Of a stretch of DNA of 6,103 bases, positions 1 to 6,103 are shown in pieces. The stretch's first letter is position 1. Each line of letters begins with the position of its first letter. The DNA lies in contig JAQGJO010000192.1 in assembly GCA_028290595.1 (NCBI GenBank), positions 1-6,103 of the forward strand. Direction: 5' to 3'. Source of the DNA: Hyphomicrobiales bacterium. GTDB taxonomy: Bacteria; Pseudomonadota; Alphaproteobacteria; Rhizobiales; Beijerinckiaceae. The position numbers were made by a program, and so were the translations under genes. A model generated the notes under the pieces. The model saw only the letters and a program-made list of their open reading frames with translations, made no database searches and was not told the DNA's origin.

Positions 1-1357
1 CGGCTTCTTCAAGAAGGTTCGCATTACCAACGAGCCGGGCTCGTCGCCCGATCGCGTTGTCGTGGTCGTCGATGTATAAGACCAGCCGACAGGATCGTTC
101 GGCATCTCGGGCGGTTATTCGACCACCGACGGTGTCATCGGCGAAGTCTCGGTCTCCGAATCGAACTTTCAGGGCCGCGGTCAGTTTGTCCGTGTCGCCA
201 CGACACTCGGCCAGCGCACGCGCGGCATCGATTTCTCCTTCACCGAGCCCTATTTCATGGGCTATCGGATGTCTGCTGGTTTCGACCTGGTCGCCAAGCA
301 GACGCTGAATTCGCAGTATTCGGTCTATGAAAGCCGGACATTCGGCGGCGCGATCCGTGCGGGCATTCCGATCACCGACGAAATTTCGCTCGGCGTGCGG
401 TATTCGCTTTATTACACCAAGATCAGCATCCCGAATGACATCAATCGTCCCTATAACGATTGCGTCTTCCCGATCCCCGGCGTCACGCCTGGACCTTACC
501 CACCCGCACCGCCGCCGGGAACGGTGCTGACCTGCGTCAGCAACGGTGAAGCATCGGTGGCGATCAAGGATGCCGCGCTGCGGGCGCGTACCATCTCGAT
601 GCCGGGCTATTCGTTGATCTACAACACCCTGGACAACGGCAAGAACCCGACCTCCGGCACCTATGCCGAATTGCGTCAGGACGTTGCCGGCCTCGGCGGC
701 AGTGCCCGCTTCGTCAAGTCCACCGGCGAAATCCGCTATTACTATCCGGTCTACGAAGACGTCGTCGGTTTCGTGAAATTGCAGGCCGGCAATCTCTTCG
801 GGTTTGGCGGCAACAAGCCGGGCGTGCTCGACAACTTCAACCTCGGACCGAGCCTGGTGCGCGGCTTCGCACCGGGTGGTATTGGCCCGCGTGACGTGTC
901 CAGCGGCCTCGACAATCGTTCGGCCGGCCTTGGCGGCACCACCTATTTCGGCGCATCTGCTGAAGTGCAGTTCCCGATCTACGGCCTGCCGAAGGAAGTC
1001 GGCATGAAGGGCGCTCTGTTCGTCGATGCGGGCACGCTGTTTGGCTACAAGGGCAAGACCGAGTTCAACGAAGCTCTCTTCCTCACGGCGGGAACACCCT
1101 GCCAGCCGACGCAGTTTACCAATGTGGGCGTTGCCTATACCCAGTCGAACTGCATCACGGTCCGCGACGAGCACAAGATTCGTGCCTCGGTCGGCGCCAG
1201 CATTATCTGGAGTTCGCCGCTTGGACCGATCCGGTTCGACTATGCGATCCCGTTCTCGAAAGTTAAGGACCAGTACATCAATGTGGGTGGACTACCCGTC
1301 TACCAGGGTGGCGACGTGACGCAGTACTTCCGCTTCTCGGGTGGCGGCTCGTTCTGA
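1..1357 (+). CDS. bamA: Outer membrane protein assembly factor BamA (Omp85), 3' part, with an in-frame stop
   Basis: BamA is the central outer-membrane component of the BAM complex; it folds and inserts beta-barrel proteins. The gene enters from the left edge, with its reading phase starting at base 2. The first 25 or so codons match the end of POTRA domain 5 (GFFKKV, then PGSSPDRVVVVVDV). From DQPTGSFGISGGYSTTDG onward comes the 16-strand barrel of the Bacterial surface antigen family. The VRGF motif of barrel loop L6 is at 857-868. The protein ends in Phe (FRFSGGGSF), as expected for a C-terminal beta-signal, at TGA 1355-1357. Codon 26 (77-79) is TAA where the family has Glu, so the gene as written is broken; the frame is the same on both sides and 425 sense codons follow. 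The first start codon after the stop is ATG 257, inside the barrel with no signal peptide, so a restart there should not give working BamA. Identity is very likely; functionality depends on whether the stop is real. Confidence 0.92.
77..79 (+). other. In-frame TAA (ochre) stop inside bamA
   Basis: Reading bamA in its own frame gives GTC GAT GTA TAA GAC CAG CCG ACA. Homologues have Glu (GAA or GAG) followed by an acidic residue or Glu, then Gln, at the end of POTRA5. One G-to-T change at base 77 would turn GAA into TAA. There is no frameshift, because the same frame codes recognisable BamA on both sides. The stop would leave only the periplasmic POTRA domains and remove the barrel. It is either a sequencing or assembly error, or a true inactivating mutation. 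Confidence 0.9.
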
Positions 1358-1381
1358 TCGAACAGCAGGCTTGATCGAATT

Positions 1382-1412
1382 ACGGCCGGATGAACAAGTT
1401 TCATCCGGCCGT
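1382..1412 (+). terminator. Probable intrinsic terminator after bamA
   Basis: The arms acggccggatga (1382-1393) and tcatccggccgt (1401-1412) are perfect reverse complements. One more A-T pair (1394 with 1400) makes a 13-bp stem with a 5-base loop, CAAGT. The right arm runs into TTT (1412-1414) and then an AT-rich stretch, CATAAATTTT. The hairpin starts 24 bases after the bamA stop. The U-tract is short and broken by C at 1415, so it could be a leaky terminator or attenuator. It is the only strong stem-loop I found in the window. Confidence 0.7.
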
Positions 1413-1526
1413 TTCATAAATTTTGGCTTGCTGAACAGGCAATGGCATGCGATGGCGCGGCCTGCATTAACGGGCGTCGAGGGCAATTGGCCCTTTCCCC
1501 CATTCAGGTCAGTCGGGTAGTGCCAT
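1413..1526 (+). other. Non-coding spacer between the bamA terminator and lpxD
   Basis: These 114 bases hold no convincing gene. If the upstream hairpin stops transcription, a promoter for lpxD-fabZ-lpxA-lpxB should lie here, but I could not find a well-matched -35/-10 pair. A short stem, agggc/gccct around aattg (1480-1494), is present but too weak to call. No strong Shine-Dalgarno sequence precedes the lpxD ATG. Confidence 0.4.
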
Positions 1527-2633
1527 ATGAGCGAACCGGTGTTTTTCCGTCGGGCCAGCATGCCGGCGCTCAGCGAGATCGTCGAATGGACCGGCGCGCG
1601 GGCGGCCGAGGGCAGCGATCTGACGGCGACGATCTCTTCCGTGGCGCCGCTCGATCAGGGCGGGCCGGGAGCGCTCGTCTTCCTCGATAATCCCAAATAT
1701 GCCGATGTCTTGCAGCAGACGCGGGCGACCGCCTGCCTGATCTCGGCAAAATATGCGCCCAAGGTTCCCTCGCGGACCGTGGCTTTGGTGGCCGGCGACC
1801 CCTACCGCGCTTTTGCGACCGTCGTCGCCAGGCTGTATCCGGACGCCAACCGGCCGCTGACGCTGTTTGGCGGCTTCGGCATTTCAGCAGGCGCCCATGT
1901 CCATCCTGATGCCCGCCTGGAAGACAATGTCACCGTCGACCCCGGCGCGATGATCGGCCCACGCTGCCAGATCGGCTCCGGTACCCATATCGCCGCCAAT
2001 GCCGTGATTGGCCCGGATGTCTGCATCGGCCGTGACAGTTCGATCGGCCCCGGCGCCAGCATCCTGTGCGCGCTGATCGGCGACCGCGTCTATATCCACG
2101 GCGGCGTGCGGATCGGCCAGGACGGCTTTGGCTTCGCCATGGGGCCGCGTGGGCATCTCAAAGTCCCGCAGATCGGCCGTGTCATCATCCAGAACGATGT
2201 CGAGATCGGCGCCAATACGACGATTGACCGCGGCGCCAATCGCGACACGGTGGTCGGCGAGGGCACGAAGATCGACAATCTCGTGCAGATTGGGCATAAC
2301 GTCGTCGTCGGCCGGCATTGTATTATTGTATCGCACGTGGGAATTTCCGGCTCGACTGAACTGGGGGATTTCGTCGCTCTTGGCGGGCAGGCCGGCATTA
2401 CCGGCCATCTGCACATCGGCATGGGTGCGCAGATCGCGGCGCAATCCGGCGTGGCGACGGATGTGCCTGCAGGGCAGAAATGGGGAGGATCGCCGGCGCG
2501 ACCCATTCGCGAGGTGTGGCGGGCGCAGGCGACGCTCGAGCGGCTCGCTGCCAAGACGCGCGAACAGGCCAAGGTTGGCATAGACAAGACTGGCACAGAG
2601 AAGACGGCAACGGAGAAGGCCGCCTTAGAATAG
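1527..2633 (+). CDS. lpxD: UDP-3-O-(3-hydroxyacyl)glucosamine N-acyltransferase LpxD
   Basis: LpxD catalyses the third step of lipid A synthesis in the cytoplasm: it moves a 3-hydroxyacyl chain from acyl carrier protein to the 2-amino group of the UDP-3-O-acyl-amino sugar. The 368-residue product has the LpxD N-terminal uridine-binding domain (about 1-110), then a left-handed beta-helix of hexapeptide repeats (about 115-315) and a C-terminal helix. The signature GQDGFGF is at 197-203. IGHNV at 255-259 places the expected catalytic base at His257, equivalent to His239 of E. coli. The start at ATG 1527 gives MSEPVFFRR, the usual N-terminus, despite a weak ribosome-binding site. The length is slightly above the usual 340-350 because of a Lys/Thr/Glu-rich tail at 350-368. 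It is the first gene after the bamA hairpin and leads the lpxD-fabZ-lpxA-lpxB group. Confidence 0.97.
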   Translation: MSEPVFFRRASMPALSEIVEWTGARAAEGSDLTATISSVAPLDQGGPGALVFLDNPKYADVLQQTRATACLISAKYAPKVPSRTVALVAGDPYRAFATVVARLYPDANRPLTLFGGFGISAGAHVHPDARLEDNVTVDPGAMIGPRCQIGSGTHIAANAVIGPDVCIGRDSSIGPGASILCALIGDRVYIHGGVRIGQDGFGFAMGPRGHLKVPQIGRVIIQNDVEIGANTTIDRGANRDTVVGEGTKIDNLVQIGHNVVVGRHCIIVSHVGISGSTELGDFVALGGQAGITGHLHIGMGAQIAAQSGVATDVPAGQKWGGSPARPIREVWRAQATLERLAAKTREQAKVGIDKTGTEKTATEKAALE

Positions 2634-2705
2634 TCTCGGCCGTGGCTAATGTTGGCCGGGCAAATTTCATTTAAACAAATTAGAGCAAAAGGCTCAGGCA
2701 GGGCG

Positions 2706-3191
2706 ATGACGATGGACCAGTCGGTCAAAAGTGAATTGGGTACGGTGGACATTCAGAAACTGCTCGAGTTTCTTCCGCATCGCTATCCGTTTCTGCTGGT
2801 CGATCGCATCATTGAATGCGACGAAGATAATTCTTGCATCGGCATCAAGAACGTCACCATCAACGAGCCGCAGTTCCAGGGACATTTTCCCGGCAAGCCA
2901 ATCATGCCCGGTGTACTTCTGGTCGAAGGCATGGCGCAGACGGCCGGCGCGTTGTGCGTTCAGGCTTCGGCGTCGCAGCGCCCGCATCTCGTCTATTTCA
3001 TGACGATCGACAAAGTGAAGTTCCGCAAGCCGGTCATTCCCGGCGACAGGGTCGAATTTCACATGAAGAAGCTCTCGCGCCGCCGCAACATGTGGTGGTA
3101 CCGCGGCGAAGCGCGCGTCGACGGTCAGGTGGTGTGCGAGGCTGAACTTGGCGCCATGCTCGTCTCCGACCCGCAGGGTGGCGACGAATGA
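2706..3191 (+). CDS. fabZ: 3-hydroxyacyl-[acyl-carrier-protein] dehydratase FabZ
   Basis: FabZ dehydrates (3R)-hydroxyacyl-ACP to trans-2-enoyl-ACP in fatty-acid elongation. It competes with LpxA and LpxD for 3-hydroxyacyl-ACP, which explains its place in this cluster. The product (161 residues from ATG 2706) has a single hotdog fold. [12 protein letters not shown] lies at 23-34. [20 protein letters not shown] contains the catalytic His60 and Glu74, with the same 14-residue spacing as His54 and Glu68 of E. coli FabZ. The start is uncertain: ATG 2706 and ATG 2712 are both in frame, and AGGG at 2700-2703 is better spaced for 2712. An in-frame ATG at 2649 would add residues unlike the family and is unlikely. 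The gap after lpxD is about 72 bases and includes an AT-rich patch (2661-2690). The stop overlaps the lpxA start as ATGA, suggesting translational coupling. Confidence 0.95.
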   Translation: MTMDQSVKSELGTVDIQKLLEFLPHRYPFLLVDRIIECDEDNSCIGIKNVTINEPQFQGHFPGKPIMPGVLLVEGMAQTAGALCVQASASQRPHLVYFMTIDKVKFRKPVIPGDRVEFHMKKLSRRRNMWWYRGEARVDGQVVCEAELGAMLVSDPQGGDE

Positions 3192-3991
3192 ACATTCATC
3201 CCAGCGCCGTCGTCGAAGACGGCGCGCGGATCGGCACGGATGTGCGGATCGGTCCGTTCTGCCACGTCGGCCGCAATGTTGTGCTGGGCGACGGCGTTGA
3301 ACTGCTGTCCCACATTGCCGTGCACGGACACACCAATGTCGGCGCCCGCACGCGCATCTTTCCCTTCGCATCTATCGGCCATCAGCCGCAGGATCTGAAG
3401 TTCGAGGGCGAGATATCGACCTTGAGCATCGGCGCCGACTGTATGATCCGCGAAGGCGTCACCATGAATCCCGGCACCAAGGCCGGTGGCCTGATGACGG
3501 TGATCGGCGAGAAATGCGTCTTCCTCGCCAATTCCCATGTCGGTCATGACTGCCGGCTCGGCAGCAATATCATTCTGTCGAACAATGTCATGCTGGCCGG
3601 CCATGTGAAGATGGGCGATTACGTCATCTGCGGCGGCGGCGCGGCCGTCATCCAGTTTTCCCGCATCGGTGCTCATGCTTTCGTCGGCGGTCTCTCGGGC
3701 GTCGAGAACGATCTCATTCCCTATGGCCTTGCCATGGGCAATCGGGCCTATCTCGCCGGCCTCAATCTGGTCGGCTTGCGCCGCCGCGGTTTCTCGCGCG
3801 AGGCGATCCACGATCTGCGCCGCGCCTATCGCCTGCTGTTTGCGGCGGAAGGCACGCTGAAGGAGCGGGTCGAGGATGTGGCGGCGGAATTCGCCCATCA
3901 TCCGCAGGTTCATGAGATTCTCGATTTCATCCGCGATGGCGGCGATCGCTCGATCTGCATGCCGCGCCTGTCGACGAATGGCGAAGGCTGA
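3188..3991 (+). CDS. lpxA: Acyl-ACP--UDP-N-acetylglucosamine O-acyltransferase LpxA
   Basis: LpxA performs the first committed step of lipid A synthesis: it acylates position 3 of UDP-GlcNAc, or of UDP-GlcNAc3N in some bacteria, with a 3-hydroxyacyl chain from ACP. The 267-residue product is a left-handed beta-helix (about 1-190) followed by the LpxA C-terminal helical domain (about 195-260, [12 protein letters not shown]). [11 protein letters not shown] (65-75) carries Lys71, matching Lys76 of E. coli. HVGHDC (117-122) gives catalytic His120, matching His125. His139 matches His144, and Gly168 matches the acyl-chain-ruler Gly173. The position of E. coli His160 is Ile155 here (AVIQF), which is unusual. 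The start ATG 3188 overlaps the fabZ stop and has an agggtgg element six bases upstream. The 3' end overlaps the likely lpxB start by 14 bases. Confidence 0.97.
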   Translation: MNIHPSAVVEDGARIGTDVRIGPFCHVGRNVVLGDGVELLSHIAVHGHTNVGARTRIFPFASIGHQPQDLKFEGEISTLSIGADCMIREGVTMNPGTKAGGLMTVIGEKCVFLANSHVGHDCRLGSNIILSNNVMLAGHVKMGDYVICGGGAAVIQFSRIGAHAFVGGLSGVENDLIPYGLAMGNRAYLAGLNLVGLRRRGFSREAIHDLRRAYRLLFAAEGTLKERVEDVAAEFAHHPQVHEILDFIRDGGDRSICMPRLSTNGEG

Positions 3992-5162
3992 CCGCGTGGC
4001 GTCAGCGCCACTCGATGTCTTTATCGTTGCGGGCGAACAATCCGGCGATGAATTGGGCGGCGCGCTCATGCAAGCCTTGCAAGTGCAAGCGCCGCAAGGC
4101 GTCGCGTTTCGCGGCGTCGGCGGCGCGGCCATGACGCGCAACGGGCTGAAGAGCCTGTTTCCCATGTCCGACATCGCCGTTATGGGCTTTCTGCCGGTGA
4201 TCGCGCGCCTGCCGATCTTGCTGGCGCGCATCCGCGCCACTGCCGATGCGATCATCGCCGCGCCGCCGGATGTGCTGGTCATCATCGACAGCCCCGATTT
4301 CACCCATCGTGTCGCCAGGCGCGTGCGTAAGCATGTGCCCGCACTGCCGATCGTCGATTATGTCAGCCCGACGGTCTGGGCCTGGCGCCCGGGACGGGCG
4401 CCCCGCATGCGTGCCTATGTCGATCATCTGCTGGCGCTGCTGCCGTTCGAGCCGCAAGCGCATGTGCGGCTTGGCGGGCCCGCTTGCACCTACGTCGGCC
4501 ATCCGCTGATCGAGCGGCTCGATGTGCTGCGGCCCTCGCTCGAGGAAGCCCGCCGGCGCGATGCCGTGCCGCCGACGCTTGTGGTTCTGCCCGGTTCGCG
4601 CCGCTCCGAAGTCGAGCGTCTGATGGATATTTTCGGCGAGGCCGTGACCTTGCTCGTGCAGGAGTTTCCGGGCCTCGATATCGTGCTTCCAGCCGTTGCC
4701 CATGTCGAAGCCTTGGTGCGCGATAAGGCGCAACATTGGAAGCAGCAGCCACGCATCGTGCTTGGCGAAGCGGAGAAATTCGCTGCGTTCCGTCAGGCCC
4801 GCGCGGCGCTCGCAGCATCCGGCACGGTGACATTGGAACTGGCATTATCCGGCGTTCCGACAACGGTCGCCTATCGCGTCTCGAAGGCCGAGGAATGGAT
4901 CGCGCGCCGTTTGATCACGACGCAGTTTGCGGCGCTCCCAAACATCATTCTCGGCGAAGGCGTCCTGCCTGAATTCATTCAGGACGCCTGCACGCCGCAG
5001 GCCTTGGCGCAATCCACCGCGCAGCTCTTGCGCAACGGACCGGAGCGGACACTGCAGGTGAAGGCTTTCGACAAGCTCGCCGACACAATGATTTTACCGG
5101 ACGGCCAGAGCCCGAGCACCAAGGCAGCGGAGGTTATCTTGCAGCAGATCGCACGCAATTAA
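3978..5162 (+). CDS. lpxB: Lipid-A-disaccharide synthase LpxB
   Basis: LpxB is a GT19-family glycosyltransferase at the inner face of the cytoplasmic membrane. It joins UDP-2,3-diacyl-amino sugar and lipid X to form the beta-1,6 disaccharide of lipid A. Counting from ATG 3978 the product has 394 residues, against 382 in E. coli. Family motifs appear in order: VAGEQSGD (17-24), IDSPDF with Asp104 and Asp107 (103-108), YVSPTVWAW (128-136), PGSRRSEV (205-212) and ASGTVTLELALSGVP (280-294). ATG 3978 overlaps the end of lpxA by 14 bases. GTG 3996, preceded by GAAGG (3983-3987), is a reasonable alternative start six codons later. Longer upstream extensions in this frame lie inside lpxA and do not resemble the family. 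The TAA stop overlaps the stop of the convergent MmgE/PrpD gene. LpxB normally follows lpxI in related bacteria, but lpxI is absent here. Confidence 0.96.
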   Translation: MAKADRVASAPLDVFIVAGEQSGDELGGALMQALQVQAPQGVAFRGVGGAAMTRNGLKSLFPMSDIAVMGFLPVIARLPILLARIRATADAIIAAPPDVLVIIDSPDFTHRVARRVRKHVPALPIVDYVSPTVWAWRPGRAPRMRAYVDHLLALLPFEPQAHVRLGGPACTYVGHPLIERLDVLRPSLEEARRRDAVPPTLVVLPGSRRSEVERLMDIFGEAVTLLVQEFPGLDIVLPAVAHVEALVRDKAQHWKQQPRIVLGEAEKFAAFRQARAALAASGTVTLELALSGVPTTVAYRVSKAEEWIARRLITTQFAALPNIILGEGVLPEFIQDACTPQALAQSTAQLLRNGPERTLQVKAFDKLADTMILPDGQSPSTKAAEVILQQIARN

Positions 5163-6103
5163 GCGGCTGCACCGGAAGAAAAGATGCCGCTGATATGGCT
5201 CTTTTCTTCGATCGTCAGCATGTCCTGCACAAACCGCGCGATCATGGCGTCGGACCACACCGGTCGCGCACACAGTTGAAACTTCGCAATCACCTCGTCG
5301 CGGGTGCGCAGGCGCTGCACCGGCCCGAGTGCTGCTTCCAATATCCGGTCATCGTTGAGGCGCAAGCGTACGCTCTTCTGCTTTGGCACATCATGCACGC
5401 GCTGCATCAATGCCAATGTTGCGGTATCGCCGATCGCCGCTTCGTCGACATCCTCAAGCGCGATGCGGCCCTTGATCAAGGCCGTCGCAATCAGAAAGCG
5501 GCCACAGAACGGCGCGGCATCGACATCGCTTGGCTCGTCGCGGATCAGCGAGCCGCGGCGCAGATCGGCCTCCACCGCAGCGATATCTTGCACGCCAAAG
5601 CCATGTTGGGCGCGTAGCGCAATACAGGCATCAACAGCCGGCGCGATCGGCGTGCAGATCGGCATGACCTTGATTTTTGCCGGCGCGTCGAGCGTCAGCG
5701 GCTTCTTCAGCAGATCGAGCAGGGCATCGCGCTTAGGCTGTTGTGGTGCGCAGACCGAAGCGAGGAACCCCATCGGCGCATCGAGCAGATCGGCGTCTGA
5801 AGTGAAGCCATCTGCCGCTAGCAAAGCCGCCTCGATGCCGGCGCGCGCCGCATTGCCGGAATGAAAAGCTTTCGCCATCGTGCCGAGATTGCGGCGAAAG
5901 CCGCCGGAGGAAGCGGTCGCGAGGCCCATGGCCATCCGCGTGGTCCTCGCGTCAAGGCGTAAAAGCCTTGCGGCGCAGAGCGCTGCAGCCAGTGGCCCGG
6001 CAAAGCCAATGTGCCAGAAGCCCCGCGCGTCCGAGCCTGGTTCCAGCGCCTCGCGCAAACGCGAGCACGTCTCGAAGGCGACGATGAAGGCAGCAAGAAA
6101 ATC
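5159..6103 (-). CDS. MmgE/PrpD family protein, C-terminal part (5' end beyond the window)
   Basis: This family includes 2-methylcitrate dehydratase (PrpD), cis-aconitate decarboxylase and many dehydratase-like enzymes of unknown substrate; the sequence here does not settle which. There are 314 codons from the right edge to TAA (complement of 5159-5161), about two-thirds of a usual 450-residue protein. The frame stays open to base 6103, and those first codons (FLAAFIVAFE) fit the family, so a TTG at 6056-6058 is an internal Leu rather than a start. Recognisable parts, numbered from the first visible codon, are GFWHIGFAGPLAAAL (28-42), AKAFHSGNAARAG with Lys78 and His81 (77-89), and KVMPICTPIAPAVDA (145-159). 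In the last motif the His often found two residues before the Ala is itself replaced by Ala (154). It is unrelated to lipid A synthesis and is convergent with lpxB, overlapping it by 4 bases. Confidence 0.88.
   Translation of the reverse strand, partial: DFLAAFIVAFETCSRLREALEPGSDARGFWHIGFAGPLAAALCAARLLRLDARTTRMAMGLATASSGGFRRNLGTMAKAFHSGNAARAGIEAALLAADGFTSDADLLDAPMGFLASVCAPQQPKRDALLDLLKKPLTLDAPAKIKVMPICTPIAPAVDACIALRAQHGFGVQDIAAVEADLRRGSLIRDEPSDVDAAPFCGRFLIATALIKGRIALEDVDEAAIGDTATLALMQRVHDVPKQKSVRLRLNDDRILEAALGPVQRLRTRDEVIAKFQLCARPVWSDAMIARFVQDMLTIEEKSHISGIFSSGAAA

Noticed and set aside
57..308. An 83-codon open frame overlapping the start of the window
   Set aside because: It is an alternative frame of bamA. 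The bamA frame itself codes recognisable POTRA5 and barrel sequence across the same bases.
257..1357. Treating ATG 257 as the real start of a short outer-membrane protein
   Set aside because: The codons from base 80 to 256 encode conserved first barrel strands of BamA, and a protein starting at 257 would lack a signal peptide and part of the barrel.
1480..1494. Short stem agggc/gccct upstream of lpxD
   Set aside because: A 5-bp stem with a 5-base loop is expected by chance in GC-rich DNA, and no U-tract or known motif accompanies it.
2652..2680. Possible promoter in the AT-rich patch before fabZ
   Set aside because: TTGGCC with acaaat at 17-base spacing matches only three of six -10 positions, and no better pair is visible. 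It is too weak to annotate.
2683..2695. Short stem gagc/gctc just before fabZ
   Set aside because: The stem is only 4 bp and there is no sign of a known regulatory element.
2649..2705. Upstream ATG giving FabZ an extra 19 residues
   Set aside because: The extension crosses the lpxD-fabZ spacer and is AT-rich with no family similarity. ATG 2706 or 2712 gives a normal FabZ length.
1884..2752. Two open frames on the - strand opposite lpxD (186 and 220 codons)
   Set aside because: They are shadows of the lpxD coding frame; their sequences are low in complexity and mirror the repeat periodicity of the beta-helix.
3125..4303. A long open frame of 392 codons on the - strand opposite lpxA and lpxB
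   Set aside because: It lies antisense to two unmistakable genes, resembles no family I know, and is composed of residues typical of the reverse frame of GC-rich hexapeptide-repeat coding DNA.

Overview
The window is about 60% G+C or higher and is densely coding. It carries the outer-membrane and lipid A assembly cluster typical of Alphaproteobacteria. The protein sequence style (LpxA VTMNPGT, BamA PTGSFGISGGYS) and the order bamA-lpxD-fabZ-lpxA-lpxB point to the Hyphomicrobiales (Rhizobiales). This placement rests on remembered family features, not on a database search, and I cannot name a genus.

Layout, left to right on the + strand. The 3' part of bamA (bases 1-1357) covers the end of POTRA domain 5 and the whole beta-barrel, and is interrupted by one in-frame TAA at 77-79. 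A non-coding gap of 169 bases follows (1358-1526), containing a strong 13-bp hairpin that looks like an intrinsic terminator. Then come lpxD (1527-2633), fabZ (about 2706-3191), lpxA (3188-3991, overlapping fabZ by 4 bases) and lpxB (about 3978-5162, overlapping lpxA by about 14 bases). On the - strand, the C-terminal two-thirds of a MmgE/PrpD-family gene converges on lpxB and runs off the right edge. Its stop codon and that of lpxB share the bases TTAA at 5159-5162.

How the genes work together. LpxA adds the first 3-hydroxyacyl chain to a UDP-amino sugar, LpxD adds the second to the deacetylated intermediate, and LpxB joins two units into the disaccharide of lipid A. FabZ works in the fatty-acid cycle that also draws on the 3-hydroxyacyl-ACP used by LpxA and LpxD. 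BamA inserts outer-membrane proteins, including the LPS translocon, into the membrane that lipid A builds. The overlapping starts and stops of fabZ-lpxA-lpxB imply one translationally coupled transcript. The MmgE/PrpD gene looks metabolically unrelated.

I see no previously undescribed system here. The points most worth checking are the premature stop in the normally essential bamA, the absence of lpxI from its usual place between lpxA and lpxB, an LpxA active-site position (His160 in E. coli) occupied by Ile, and the terminator-like hairpin that separates bamA from the lpx genes. No RNA genes, mobile elements, CRISPR arrays or significant DNA repeats were seen.
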